Origin: a virus
Length of the DNA stretch: 64,000 nt
Virus record (IMG/VR): IMGVR_UViG_3300008267_000007
Coordinates: 47,095 to 111,094 of that record
Direction: 5' to 3' (one strand)
In this document: positions 33,056 through 41,149 of the stretch, piece by piece
Numbering within the stretch: the first letter of the stretch is position 1
Layout: every line of letters begins with the position of its first letter
The notes under the pieces: generated by a model
The model's input: only the letters and a program-made list of their open reading frames with translations
Told to the model about the DNA's origin: nothing
Database searches by the model: none
Position numbers and translations under genes: made by a program

Positions 33056-34592
33056 TTATACTGAAATTTTATCTAAACATCTATATACTCTAATTAAAGA
33101 GGAACTTGAAGATGGTGAAGATGATCAAGCTAAGAAATATGCTGAGTATGATGTAGTATTAATTCCGGAAGATGTTAGTAAGGCTATTGAAGCCCTATCT
33201 AATGTTAAGAATTATGGACCTTATGCTCAAAATCTAAGAGATCCTAAAACCATTGAACAAGTATTTGGACCAACTACTCCTGCAACTAAAGGTAGAGTAG
33301 CTAAAGAAACATGGAATAAATTTTCAGAAGGTGAAAAACGTGCTAAGGTACTAGATATTAAGTCTAGAGCTCCTCAAGATTTTGCTTCTGTTGAAACACA
33401 ATTAAATCCTAACTTCCAAACTTGGTCTGAAGAGAATGAAGGGGATTTTATTGATTTCTTAATATCACTTCCTGGAGAATCCTTACCAATGAGTTTTTAT
33501 GGTAAGTATGGTGCTAATTTCTTTCTAACTAAAACGCCTGAAAATCTTAAAAAATATAGTGGTGTAATGTCTAAAGGTGTTCACTACACAGCGGATGAAA
33601 ATGAATTAACCTTTCCTAATAATTGGAATCCATTTAAATCTAAAGATTATCTTAAAAAAGTATTAAAACTTATAATGGATGCTGCTGGAGTAGAATATGT
33701 TTTTTCTGAACAAGAATCAGCAGAACAACCTAAAGAAAAAGCAACTAGTATTACTTCACCTGAAAAACCAGGTCAAATAAATTTCGTTAAAACATTCACT
33801 GATGATGAAGGCGAACCAGATAATGATCTAGCTTTAAAATTCAGAAAATTAGTACCAGATGAATTCAAATTTAAAACCAAAGTTGAAAACGGTAAGATTA
33901 CAGTAAGTGATATATCAGCATCTGAAAAGAAAGCTTTGATTAATGCCTCAATTAAATTCCAAGAAAAATATAGTAACCTTTACGAAAATACCAACACAAT
34001 GAAAGACCAATTAAGAACACAGTTAACTTCTATGATTAAAGAAGTTCTTTTAGAAAAAAAATTAACTCCTGCTCAACTTAAGAAAAGAAATAAAGAGGCA
34101 GAAGTTATTAAAAAGAAAAACCCTAAAATCGATAAAGGTGAAGCATATGCAATTGCTACTAAACATTTGAAAGAAGATAAAGGTGATACTTCATTAGATG
34201 ATATTGTAATGTCGTTTGAAGCTGCTCTTGATATTGAGGATGAAGCTAGACAAAAACAAGCTTTAGCTGCGGTTTATAATGAATTAAAAAATAAAGTAAA
34301 AGGTAAAATTAATAAAGCTGTTGATTGGGCTAAAGAAAAAGCACAGGCCTATGATGATAGTTTAGGAGAAGGTCTAAATGAACCTACCCAATTAGCTGCT
34401 ACTCAACAAAATAAAGCTAAATCTAATATAACTAATATTAAAACTTTTTCTCAAGCCGTTAAAGATTTGATAACTCAACTACAAGCAGGAGAAGAAGCAG
34501 ATTATGTAAACACCCCAACTTTTAAATCAGTTATGCAATATTTAGATAAAGCCATAGGGGCTAAAGACACCCCAAAAGCACCCACAAAATAA
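33045..34592 (+). CDS. Leader-bearing protein with a second internal leader (515 aa)
   Basis: N-terminus MKNNYTEILSKHLYTLIKEE with IKE at 17-19. The first 300 residues are a soluble domain of unknown type. At Met319 a second leader-like helix appears (MKDQLRTQLTSMIKEVLLEK), followed by a domain starting LTPAQLKKRNKEAEVIKKKN. This looks like two leader-bearing proteins fused, or an internal start at 33999. Functions unknown. It starts inside the previous gene and ends one base into the next. Confidence 0.65.
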   Translation: MKNNYTEILSKHLYTLIKEELEDGEDDQAKKYAEYDVVLIPEDVSKAIEALSNVKNYGPYAQNLRDPKTIEQVFGPTTPATKGRVAKETWNKFSEGEKRAKVLDIKSRAPQDFASVETQLNPNFQTWSEENEGDFIDFLISLPGESLPMSFYGKYGANFFLTKTPENLKKYSGVMSKGVHYTADENELTFPNNWNPFKSKDYLKKVLKLIMDAAGVEYVFSEQESAEQPKEKATSITSPEKPGQINFVKTFTDDEGEPDNDLALKFRKLVPDEFKFKTKVENGKITVSDISASEKKALINASIKFQEKYSNLYENTNTMKDQLRTQLTSMIKEVLLEKKLTPAQLKKRNKEAEVIKKKNPKIDKGEAYAIATKHLKEDKGDTSLDDIVMSFEAALDIEDEARQKQALAAVYNELKNKVKGKINKAVDWAKEKAQAYDDSLGEGLNEPTQLAATQQNKAKSNITNIKTFSQAVKDLITQLQAGEEADYVNTPTFKSVMQYLDKAIGAKDTPKAPTK

Positions 34593-35149
34593 TGATTAAA
34601 TTAGCTGATATACTAAAAGAGATAGAGGAACCTGTAAATTTTTCAGCATTAGCAAATATAGATGATGTTGTAAAAAAGGAACTAGAAAAAGCACAAGAAG
34701 ACCAACCTGTAAATGAAGTAGTTGGTTTAACAGTAGCTGCATTTATTATAGCTTTACCAGGAATGATTAATGGTATATTTAGAATTATAAAAGCTATAAA
34801 AGATAAAGCTCCTCCAAGATTTAATCTATCTAAATCAGATGATAATCAATCTCATATTGATTATATAATTGATTTTACTAATAAAATGGATGAGTATCTT
34901 GACACTCCTTTTAGATTGATGTTAACCCCTTTTATAAAAGACGAAACAAAAAGAGATAAAGTAGCAAAACTTATAAAAGCTCTAACATTATTAATAATGT
35001 CATTGGGAATAGATATAACAAAATCCCCAAATATAATGGCCGTAGGTAAAGAATTAGCGGGTGATAAATTTACAGATTTAGCTTTTAGTAAAACAACAGC
35101 TGATTTAATAATTAAAGTAAAACCTATAATACAAAATATCTTCAAATAA
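34592..35149 (+). CDS. Leader-bearing membrane-active protein (185 aa)
   Basis: Leader MIKLADILKE, then an acidic linker, a strongly hydrophobic helix at 44-66 (VGLTVAAFIIALPGMINGIF) and a second hydrophobic helix near 124-142. A membrane-inserting protein among probable packaged proteins could take part in DNA or protein passage during ejection; that is speculation. Unknown family. Confidence 0.6.
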   Translation: MIKLADILKEIEEPVNFSALANIDDVVKKELEKAQEDQPVNEVVGLTVAAFIIALPGMINGIFRIIKAIKDKAPPRFNLSKSDDNQSHIDYIIDFTNKMDEYLDTPFRLMLTPFIKDETKRDKVAKLIKALTLLIMSLGIDITKSPNIMAVGKELAGDKFTDLAFSKTTADLIIKVKPIIQNIFK

Positions 35150-35977
35150 ATGGATCAATCAGATTTAAGAAATATAATTAGAGAAACCATAGAACATATC
35201 TTTCAAGAAAGTAAAGTATCTTCTCTTCAAGAAAATGTTTTATTAACTGAAGATAAAGTCTCTAAAAACCTACAATACCATTTAGATAAAAACATCCCAT
35301 TACATGAGAATGCTTTTAGATATGGTACTGAAGCTCAATTATCTTTATTCAAAGAAGTAAGAAAACTTTATAATGAAGATAAACTGTATTTAAATCCTGA
35401 AGATAGGTGGTTAGTTGAAAACACTGATATTGGGAATTATGGTTTATTTGAAGGTCAATTTGTAGCTTTAGATGTACCAATGATTGAAGAGGATGTTAAT
35501 CCTACTGATACAATTACAATGGATGTTCCATTATTTATTCGCATGCTAGAATATGCTAGAGAGGATGCTAAGACCGATATGGACTTACATGATGTGGCAG
35601 AAAAAGCGCTTGCTTTGAGTACTACTGGCGCTACATTAACTATGGCGAATTATGAGAGTATTGCGGGTAAATCGTTGAATGAAGCTGAATATCAAGGTAA
35701 AGAAGTTAAATTAAGTAAACCAAAACGTGGTGGGTCTAAAAAATTCTATGTTTATGTTAAGGACGGAGACAAAGTAAAAAAAGTTTCATTTGGAGCAGCA
35801 GGTGGTGGTCAAAATTTAGCAGTTAAGATTAGAGATCCTAAAGCAAGAAGAGCATTCGCTGCTCGCCAAAATTGTGATAGAAAAAAAGATAAAACAACTC
35901 CTGGATATTGGTCTTGTAATATAGGTCGTTATTGGAAATCATTAGGTGGAGGTTCAAACTTTAGCGGATACTGGTAG
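35150..35977 (+). CDS. Leader-bearing protein with conserved basic C-terminal domain (275 aa)
   Basis: The leader region MDQSDLRNIIRETIEHIFQE has I-x-E at 10-12. The C-terminal about 80 residues (KKFYVYVKDGDKVKKVSFGA, then ARRAFAARQNCDRKKD and YWSCNIGRYW) form a basic Cys/Trp domain that I recall from many large marine phages, function unknown. An LNEA site just before it fits prohead-protease cleavage, which would release this domain. The stop shares its last base with the next gene's GTG. Confidence 0.7.
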   Translation: MDQSDLRNIIRETIEHIFQESKVSSLQENVLLTEDKVSKNLQYHLDKNIPLHENAFRYGTEAQLSLFKEVRKLYNEDKLYLNPEDRWLVENTDIGNYGLFEGQFVALDVPMIEEDVNPTDTITMDVPLFIRMLEYAREDAKTDMDLHDVAEKALALSTTGATLTMANYESIAGKSLNEAEYQGKEVKLSKPKRGGSKKFYVYVKDGDKVKKVSFGAAGGGQNLAVKIRDPKARRAFAARQNCDRKKDKTTPGYWSCNIGRYWKSLGGGSNFSGYW

Positions 35978-36360
35978 TGGATGATTTAAACGAAAAAAAG
36001 AAAAAACGTGATAGATGTTTACGTATAGCTGATCGAAAATATAATAAACCATCAGCTTATAAATCAGCTGCTGCTGAAAGATGTCGTCAGGGTGATATAT
36101 GGAAAGATTTAAAAGAAGCCTTTAAACAAGTTCTTCAAGAAGATGAATCACTTTATAAATGGCTTAAAAGACAAGGCCCACCAGGTAAAGAAGGAGGATG
36201 GGTAGATTGTAATACTTGTCGTAAAGTAGACGGTAAAACAAAATGTAAAGCATGTGGTAGGAAAAAAGGAGAAAAACGTGCAAAATATCCTTCATGCCGT
36301 CCTACACCTAAAAAATGTAAAGATCCTGGAAAGGGTAAAACTTGGGGAAAAACAAAATGA
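35977..36360 (+). CDS. Cys-rich basic protein, DUF5872-like, GTG start (127 aa)
   Basis: Begins at GTG (the only in-frame start option near the previous stop). The N-terminal part is basic (KKKKRDRCLRIADRKYNKPS) and the C-terminal part has the pattern GGWVDCNTCR, CKACGRKKGEKR and YPSCRPTPKKC, which I associate with a domain shared by phages and giant-virus/algal proteins. Several Cys suggest metal binding. A helix FKQVLQE in the middle carries a possible L-x-E site. It overlaps the next gene by ATGA. Confidence 0.65.
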   Translation: MDDLNEKKKKRDRCLRIADRKYNKPSAYKSAAAERCRQGDIWKDLKEAFKQVLQEDESLYKWLKRQGPPGKEGGWVDCNTCRKVDGKTKCKACGRKKGEKRAKYPSCRPTPKKCKDPGKGKTWGKTK

Positions 36361-36602
36361 TAAAACTACAAGACATATTAACAGAAAATTATGGTGGACC
36401 AGGTGAAATGGTTTTACCTCCAAACCATAAAGCAGGATTAAAAGTACCTAAAGGTGGTTCATGTTGTGCTAATTGTAAATGGTGGAAACAAGAAGAAAAA
36501 ATTTGTGTTAGTACTTATTATGTTGAGTGGGCGGGTACAAATACTATACCATATGCCGCTGATGAATATTGCACAAATTGGTGGGAACCTATAACTAAAT
36601 AA
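36357..36602 (+). CDS. HiPIP-like Cys-rich protein with leader (81 aa)
   Basis: Start set at 36357, an ATGA overlap giving leader MIKLQDILTE; a longer frame from 36342 lacks this logic. Four Cys (37, 40, 50, 72) in CANCKWW, ICVS and YCTNWWEP follow the spacing style of high-potential iron-sulfur proteins. It could carry an iron-sulfur cluster or zinc. Unknown role. Confidence 0.65.
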   Translation: MIKLQDILTENYGGPGEMVLPPNHKAGLKVPKGGSCCANCKWWKQEEKICVSTYYVEWAGTNTIPYAADEYCTNWWEPITK

Positions 36603-36606
36603 TATC

Positions 36607-36951
36607 ATGATAAAATTAAACAACTTACTAAACGAAGCTACCCTCGACAAAATATTCCACATTAATGGAACTCTTATTGTTGATGATAATGCTAGAAACC
36701 AAAAAGACATCCTTTCAGATGTTCGAGCTTTACCTGGCATTACAGTGGTAAGAAACGTGGAGATGGATCAAGATCCTACCTCAAGATACTTTAGAAGTAG
36801 ATTAGAAGTAAAAATCGATCCCTATCCATACACAAAACAACATAAGTTCAATGGGGAAGAAACTATTCAAACCATTGCGGATAACATAAAAAAGGTACCT
36901 GGTGTAATAGGATTTAAACAAGATGGTGTTACTTATGTTACTGAAGTATAA
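36607..36951 (+). CDS. Leader-bearing ferredoxin-fold-like protein (114 aa)
   Basis: Leader MIKLNNLLNE followed by Ala, the same length and ending as T4 internal-protein leaders. Two copies of a helix-strand pattern (ILSDVRALPGITVVRNVEM and IADNIKKVPGVIGFKQDG) suggest a ferredoxin-like alpha/beta fold. No catalytic residues evident. Confidence 0.65.
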   Translation: MIKLNNLLNEATLDKIFHINGTLIVDDNARNQKDILSDVRALPGITVVRNVEMDQDPTSRYFRSRLEVKIDPYPYTKQHKFNGEETIQTIADNIKKVPGVIGFKQDGVTYVTEV

Positions 36952-37218
36952 ATGAAACCCTATCAAGAAGTTATAGATAGAGACAATTCACGTTTACGTG
37001 AATTTAAAACTAATATAGATACTCATGAGTTAGTATGGCATAAAGATCAAAAAGATCGTCATATTACTATATTAGAAGGAGGAGGGTGGCAATTTCAAAT
37101 GGATAATGAATTGCCTTTAATTCTTCAAAAAGGAGATAATATATTTATACCTAAAGAGACCTACCATAGAGTAATAAAGGGTTCTTCTGATTTATTAATT
37201 AGCATAATAGAAACATAA
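36952..37218 (+). CDS. Cupin-fold protein (88 aa)
   Basis: Compact beta-barrel pattern with VWHKDQKDRHITILEGGG, then LQKGDNIFIPKETYHRVIKG, the two cupin motifs including metal-type His residues. Small cupins are common in large phages; substrate unknown. It has no leader. Abuts both neighbours. Confidence 0.75.
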   Translation: MKPYQEVIDRDNSRLREFKTNIDTHELVWHKDQKDRHITILEGGGWQFQMDNELPLILQKGDNIFIPKETYHRVIKGSSDLLISIIET

Positions 37219-37953
37219 ATGAGTATTAAACAATACAAATTAAAAGATTTACCTGATAAAGTAAGGAACCCCCATACAAGTATTAGATTTAAAGGAGATA
37301 AAACAACCTATTCTAGCATATTTGTAACTTCTAGTAATAAGTCTGTTAGAGTGAAAAATGAACAAACTGGTGAAACCAGAACTTTCCCTATTAAAGATAT
37401 AATTAGAATAGGTAATGATGATATTCAAATTGTTAATGAGAGTTTAGAACTCCTTAAGCAAATTATCAAAGAGGAAATTGAGGATTTCAAATCTTCTGAA
37501 CCTCTTACATTTGAAGGTAACCCATTAGAATTTATCTTACAAAAATATGATACATTAGACGCTACAATGATTGATCTAATGACACCATCATTTAGAGATT
37601 ACATAACTGGGATATTCATTATAGCACCTAAACCAACCACTTTTAGAGTATTGCTTCATAATAACCAAGAATTCCATTTAATATACGGTCCTCAGGCTTA
37701 CATTGCTAGAATATCAGGTAAAAAATATAACTTAATTAATTTGTCTGAAGAGGAATTTGCTATCAAATCTATAGCCCAATTATTAGAGTTAGGTATGCCT
37801 CCAGGAAGTGAAGGTCCAGCTGAAGAGAATAAAAATGAAGCGGACTTACAAAGCAATTCCCAAGAAGAGACCCAAGCCGAAACACCACCTGAAGAAGAAA
37901 CACCTCCAGCTGATTTAAAAGAATCAATTAAAAAATTTAGAATAAAATTATAA
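37219..37953 (+). CDS. Protein of unknown function with acidic Pro-rich tail (244 aa)
   Basis: A small beta domain (YSSIFVTSSNKSVRVKNEQT) at the N-terminus, then a leader-like helix near 74-90 (SLELLKQIIKEEIEDF), a mixed domain and a Glu/Pro-rich tail from 200. The internal helix has IKE, resembling the leaders of neighbouring genes, as if a leader-bearing protein had gained an N-terminal domain. Last gene before terminator-promoter element 2. Confidence 0.55.
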   Translation: MSIKQYKLKDLPDKVRNPHTSIRFKGDKTTYSSIFVTSSNKSVRVKNEQTGETRTFPIKDIIRIGNDDIQIVNESLELLKQIIKEEIEDFKSSEPLTFEGNPLEFILQKYDTLDATMIDLMTPSFRDYITGIFIIAPKPTTFRVLLHNNQEFHLIYGPQAYIARISGKKYNLINLSEEEFAIKSIAQLLELGMPPGSEGPAEENKNEADLQSNSQEETQAETPPEEETPPADLKESIKKFRIKL

Positions 37954-37958
37954 ATAAA

Positions 37959-37988
37959 TTTGGCTCCCCAAAGGAGCCTTATTATATT
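37959..37988 (+). promoter_or_regulatory. Terminator-promoter element 2
   Basis: TTTG (37959-37962), 20-nt spacer containing GGCTCC-CCAA-AGGAGCC, TATATT (37983-37988). Upstream of the exonuclease gene. Confidence 0.65.
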
Positions 37989-38010
37989 ATACTAATTTAA
38001 CAAATCTGTT

Positions 38011-38796
38011 ATGAACAAAATTAATAAAAAGAGATTATTTTTTGACATCGAAACCAGCCCAAACATTGGATTTTTCTGGCAATCGGGATATAAATTAAAT
38101 ATACCATATGGTAATATTATTAAAGAGAGAGCCATTATTTGTATTTGTTATAAATGGGAAGGTGACGATAAGGTATATTCTTTAAATTGGGATAAAAACC
38201 AAGATGATAAAGAATTATTAGAAAAATTTATTACTGTAGCTAATGATGCCCATGAATTAGTAGGTCACAATGGGGATAAATTTGATTTGCCTTGGATTAG
38301 AACACGTTGTCTATTCCATGGTATTCCTTGTTTCCCTAATTACACTACAATTGATACTTTAAAACAAGCTCGTTCTAAATTTAGATTCAATAGTAATACT
38401 TTGAATTACATTGCCCAATATTTAAATGTTGGTGAAAAATCTGAAACTGGTGGATTTGATTTGTGGAAAGATATTGTATTAAACAATAGTCAAACTGCAA
38501 TGAAAACCATGGTAGATTATTGTAAAAATGATGTAGTAATTCTAGAGAAAGTATTCCACCATCTTAAAAATTATGTTCCTCATAAATCTCATTTTGGAGT
38601 ATTAGCAACAGGTGAAAAAACATCTTGTCCCGAATGTGGATCAGAAGATTTAAAACATTCTCAAACTCGTTATTCAGCCGCTGGAACTCCACGTGTTCAA
38701 ATGCAGTGTAGAGATTGTCACAAATACCACACAGTAGCTAATAGAACTTATGAAGCCATAACAGCCCAACAATTACAAGAGGGGGTAAAAAAGTAA
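38011..38796 (+). CDS. DEDD-family 3'-5' exonuclease with zinc ribbon (261 aa)
   Basis: RNase H-fold exonuclease: Asp12/Glu14 (FFDIETSP), Asp92 in GHNGDKFDLPW, Asp174 in YCKNDVVIL. A C-terminal zinc ribbon has CPEC (206-209) and CRDC (233-236). Probably acts on phage DNA in replication or repair. It is a single-gene unit placed between structural blocks, after a hairpin promoter and before a late box. Confidence 0.85.
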   Translation: MNKINKKRLFFDIETSPNIGFFWQSGYKLNIPYGNIIKERAIICICYKWEGDDKVYSLNWDKNQDDKELLEKFITVANDAHELVGHNGDKFDLPWIRTRCLFHGIPCFPNYTTIDTLKQARSKFRFNSNTLNYIAQYLNVGEKSETGGFDLWKDIVLNNSQTAMKTMVDYCKNDVVILEKVFHHLKNYVPHKSHFGVLATGEKTSCPECGSEDLKHSQTRYSAAGTPRVQMQCRDCHKYHTVANRTYEAITAQQLQEGVKK

Positions 38797-38804
38797 TATT
38801 TATT
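38797..38804 (+). promoter_or_regulatory. Late box 7 (TATTTATT)
   Basis: Octamer variant overlapping the exonuclease stop region, 13 nt before the ATG at 38818. Confidence 0.5.
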
Positions 38805-38817
38805 TGTAAACCATACT

Positions 38818-39042
38818 ATGAAATTAAACGAATACCTAAAAGAAATACAAGAAGTCCAAATAAAAGTTGGAGATAGTTTTGCTTTAAGAGGAGATATTGG
38901 TATATTCAAAAAGGGAGAAACAGTGGAAGTTATTGATAAAAAATCTTATGGTAATGATATTGAATTAACATTGTCTAACAACAAAGGTAAAGAAGATAAG
39001 TTTTATTTAGATAAAAACGATGACTTTGAAGAACTAGGATAA
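38818..39042 (+). CDS. Leader-bearing small beta-barrel-like protein (74 aa)
   Basis: Leader MKLNEYLKE, then a compact SH3-like strand pattern (VGDSFALRGDIGIFKKGETV and DIELTLSNNKG). No family identified. One-base overlap with the next leader-bearing gene. Confidence 0.65.
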   Translation: MKLNEYLKEIQEVQIKVGDSFALRGDIGIFKKGETVEVIDKKSYGNDIELTLSNNKGKEDKFYLDKNDDFEELG

Positions 39043-39497
39043 TGAAAAGATCAGAATTAAAAGAGATTATTAGAGAAGAGTTCAAAAGGATTCTTAGAGA
39101 ACAAGACCCTGAACAAGACCCTGAACTTAGTATTGGAGACAGAATAGAACCTGAACCCGAGGCTGAACCTTCACCTGAACCCGATAAACCAGAAACTGAA
39201 ATCCCCGAAGAACAACCACTTCAAAATATTTCTAAGTTAGATGCAGCTCAAAAGATAAGGGATACTAAAGGAAGAATGTTTACAGTTACTTTTATTAAAA
39301 AGTCAAATGGTCAAAAGAGGGTAATGAATGCCCGTTTAGGAGTTAAAGCATATCTAAGAGGAGGAGTATTACCTTACGATCCTAATACAAAAGGATTAAT
39401 TCCTTGCTATGATGTGCAGAAAAAAGATTACACAATGATTAACATCCCAGGTATTGTTAATTTAAAAGTTGGGGGAGTAGAATATAATGTAATATAA
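39042..39497 (+). CDS. Leader-bearing protein with Pro/Glu linker (151 aa)
   Basis: Leader MKRSELKEIIREEFKRILRE with LKE, IRE and LRE sites, an acidic Pro/Glu linker (residues 22-62), then a globular domain (RMFTVTFIKKSNGQKRVMNA) that resembles the WYL/SH3-like domain of small phage proteins. Unknown function. Terminator-promoter element 3 follows. Confidence 0.65.
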   Translation: MKRSELKEIIREEFKRILREQDPEQDPELSIGDRIEPEPEAEPSPEPDKPETEIPEEQPLQNISKLDAAQKIRDTKGRMFTVTFIKKSNGQKRVMNARLGVKAYLRGGVLPYDPNTKGLIPCYDVQKKDYTMINIPGIVNLKVGGVEYNVI

Positions 39498-39518
39498 AAT
39501 AATAAACTAATTAATAAG

Positions 39519-39548
39519 TTTGGCTCCGTAAAGGAGCCTTCTTACATT
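39519..39548 (+). promoter_or_regulatory. Terminator-promoter element 3
   Basis: TTTG (39519-39522), 20-nt spacer with GGCTCC-GTAA-AGGAGCC, then TACATTTA from 39543, an even better match to TAnnTTTG. Upstream of the dehydrogenase gene. Confidence 0.65.
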
Positions 39549-39568
39549 TAACCATAAAATTTAAACAT

Positions 39569-40867
39569 ATGAATAAACAAATTGTAATTGTAGGAGCTGG
39601 AGTAGCTGGTATAAATGCCGCTACTAAACTAGTAGATAACAATTTTAAGGGTAAAATAACAATTATCGATATGGGGAAAGACCCCCATAAACGATTGCCA
39701 AGTGAAGTAATGACTGGCATGTTAGGTGCTGGTGGTTGGTCTGATGGTAAATTAACGTACCACACAGCTATTGGTGGTCAATTATCAAAGTACTGCGGTG
39801 AAGAAAAAGCCATGGAGTTAATGGATCAAGTTATTACTAACTTTAAACGTTTCCACCCTAAACCTGAAGAAGTACAATGCTCAAATCCAGTTGCTGAACC
39901 TGATTTTATTAAACCACAATTTGGTTTACGTTTATTTCCTGTATGGCATGTTGGAACTGATTATTTATTAGAAATTGCTAAAAATTGGTACCAATATTTA
40001 GTTGATAATGGAGTTGAATTTGTATGGGAAACTAAAGTAACTGATATATTATTTAATATTAATGCAATTCATCTACAAGGAGGAAGTATTATAAAATATG
40101 ATGAACTTATATTTGGTGTAGGTAAATCAGGTATTGACTTTGGTAAAATATTAGCTGAAAAGTACGACTTACCAACTGAACCTAAATCAGTACAAATAGG
40201 TGTTCGCTTTGAAGCACCACAAAAACACTTCCAAAAATTGATTGATGTATCATATGACTTTAAATTATATAGAAAATTTGAAGACAAAGGAGTATCATTA
40301 CGTTCATTCTGTACTAACAATAATGCGGCGTATGTTGCAGTAGAAGAAACATACGGAAACTTTTCATATAATGGTCATGCTAAAAAAGATGAGAAGTATA
40401 GAAATGATATGACTAACTTTGGTATCATAATGGAGTTAAATGGAATTGAAGATCCATTTACTTGGAGTAGAGATTTAGTTAAACAATTGCAAATTGGTGG
40501 TAAGGGATTATATTACTCCCCATCACGCAAACCATCATTTACTTCAGAAGGAAATCATGTAGAAACAACTCAAATCGATAATGCTGCAATGCATGAAGTA
40601 AGAGAAGCATTTGAGGGGTATTTTAACTACATTGATAGCTTTATTGAAGGGATGAAAGAAGTATTTCCTACATTAAAAGACGATTGGGGTATGTACATAC
40701 CTGAAGTAAAATATCTATCTCCAGAACCACTTGTTGATTATACTAACTTAGCTTTGACTAAATATCCAAACGTGCATTTCGTTGGTGATGCTCTTTCTGC
40801 TAGAGGTATAACAGTAAGTGGAGCACAAGGGATTTATGTTGCCGAAGATATTTTGAGATACGAATAA
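39569..40867 (+). CDS. FAD-dependent dehydrogenase (COG2509-like), 432 aa
   Basis: N-terminal dinucleotide fold GAGVAG (9-14) and acidic end of strand 2 (IIDMG); the family-specific GAGGWSDGKLT (53-63); C-terminal FAD loop VHFVGDALSARG. This matches uncharacterised FAD-dependent dehydrogenases of bacteria. The substrate is unknown. It is an uncommon gene for a phage, possibly acquired from a host as a metabolic gene. Non-structural and driven by hairpin promoter 3. Length is typical, no truncation. Confidence 0.85.
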   Translation: MNKQIVIVGAGVAGINAATKLVDNNFKGKITIIDMGKDPHKRLPSEVMTGMLGAGGWSDGKLTYHTAIGGQLSKYCGEEKAMELMDQVITNFKRFHPKPEEVQCSNPVAEPDFIKPQFGLRLFPVWHVGTDYLLEIAKNWYQYLVDNGVEFVWETKVTDILFNINAIHLQGGSIIKYDELIFGVGKSGIDFGKILAEKYDLPTEPKSVQIGVRFEAPQKHFQKLIDVSYDFKLYRKFEDKGVSLRSFCTNNNAAYVAVEETYGNFSYNGHAKKDEKYRNDMTNFGIIMELNGIEDPFTWSRDLVKQLQIGGKGLYYSPSRKPSFTSEGNHVETTQIDNAAMHEVREAFEGYFNYIDSFIEGMKEVFPTLKDDWGMYIPEVKYLSPEPLVDYTNLALTKYPNVHFVGDALSARGITVSGAQGIYVAEDILRYE

Positions 40868-40886
40868 TTTTTATTATATTAAACAC

Positions 40887-41141
40887 ATGGAAGAACAAGA
40901 ACAAAAACAAGATTACAAATCAAGAACACTTACTACTGAAGACGGTAGAACAATTATATATTTTGACGGAAAACTCCATTCATGGGATGAACCGGCTCTT
41001 AAATACAAAAAAGAATTAAAAAAGAAAGATGAATATTATTTGTATGGTTTTCAATACACTAAAGAAGAATGGTTGGAAGCACGTAGAGACAGACACGGAG
41101 TACCACCAGAGAAAAACCCACAAGTAACATCAAGATTTTAA
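40887..41141 (+). CDS. Conserved small phage protein, unknown (84 aa)
   Basis: Contains TTEDGRTIIYFDGKLHSWDE, then a YYLYGFQYTKEEWLEARRDR helix; similar small proteins (antitoxin- or MORN-repeat-like) occur in large phages, function unknown. Co-transcribed with the dehydrogenase; terminator-promoter element 4 follows 8 nt after its stop. Confidence 0.65.
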   Translation: MEEQEQKQDYKSRTLTTEDGRTIIYFDGKLHSWDEPALKYKKELKKKDEYYLYGFQYTKEEWLEARRDRHGVPPEKNPQVTSRF

Positions 41142-41149
41142 TAAATAAA

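Noticed and set aside
36342-36356. Upstream ATG of the HiPIP-like gene
   Set aside because: Starting five codons earlier breaks the ATGA coupling and hides the ten-residue leader shared with neighbouring genes.
40887-41141. MORN-repeat or toxin-antitoxin identity for the 84-aa gene
   Set aside because: Only a short DGKLHSWDEPA segment is suggestive; there is no partner gene that would make a toxin-antitoxin pair.
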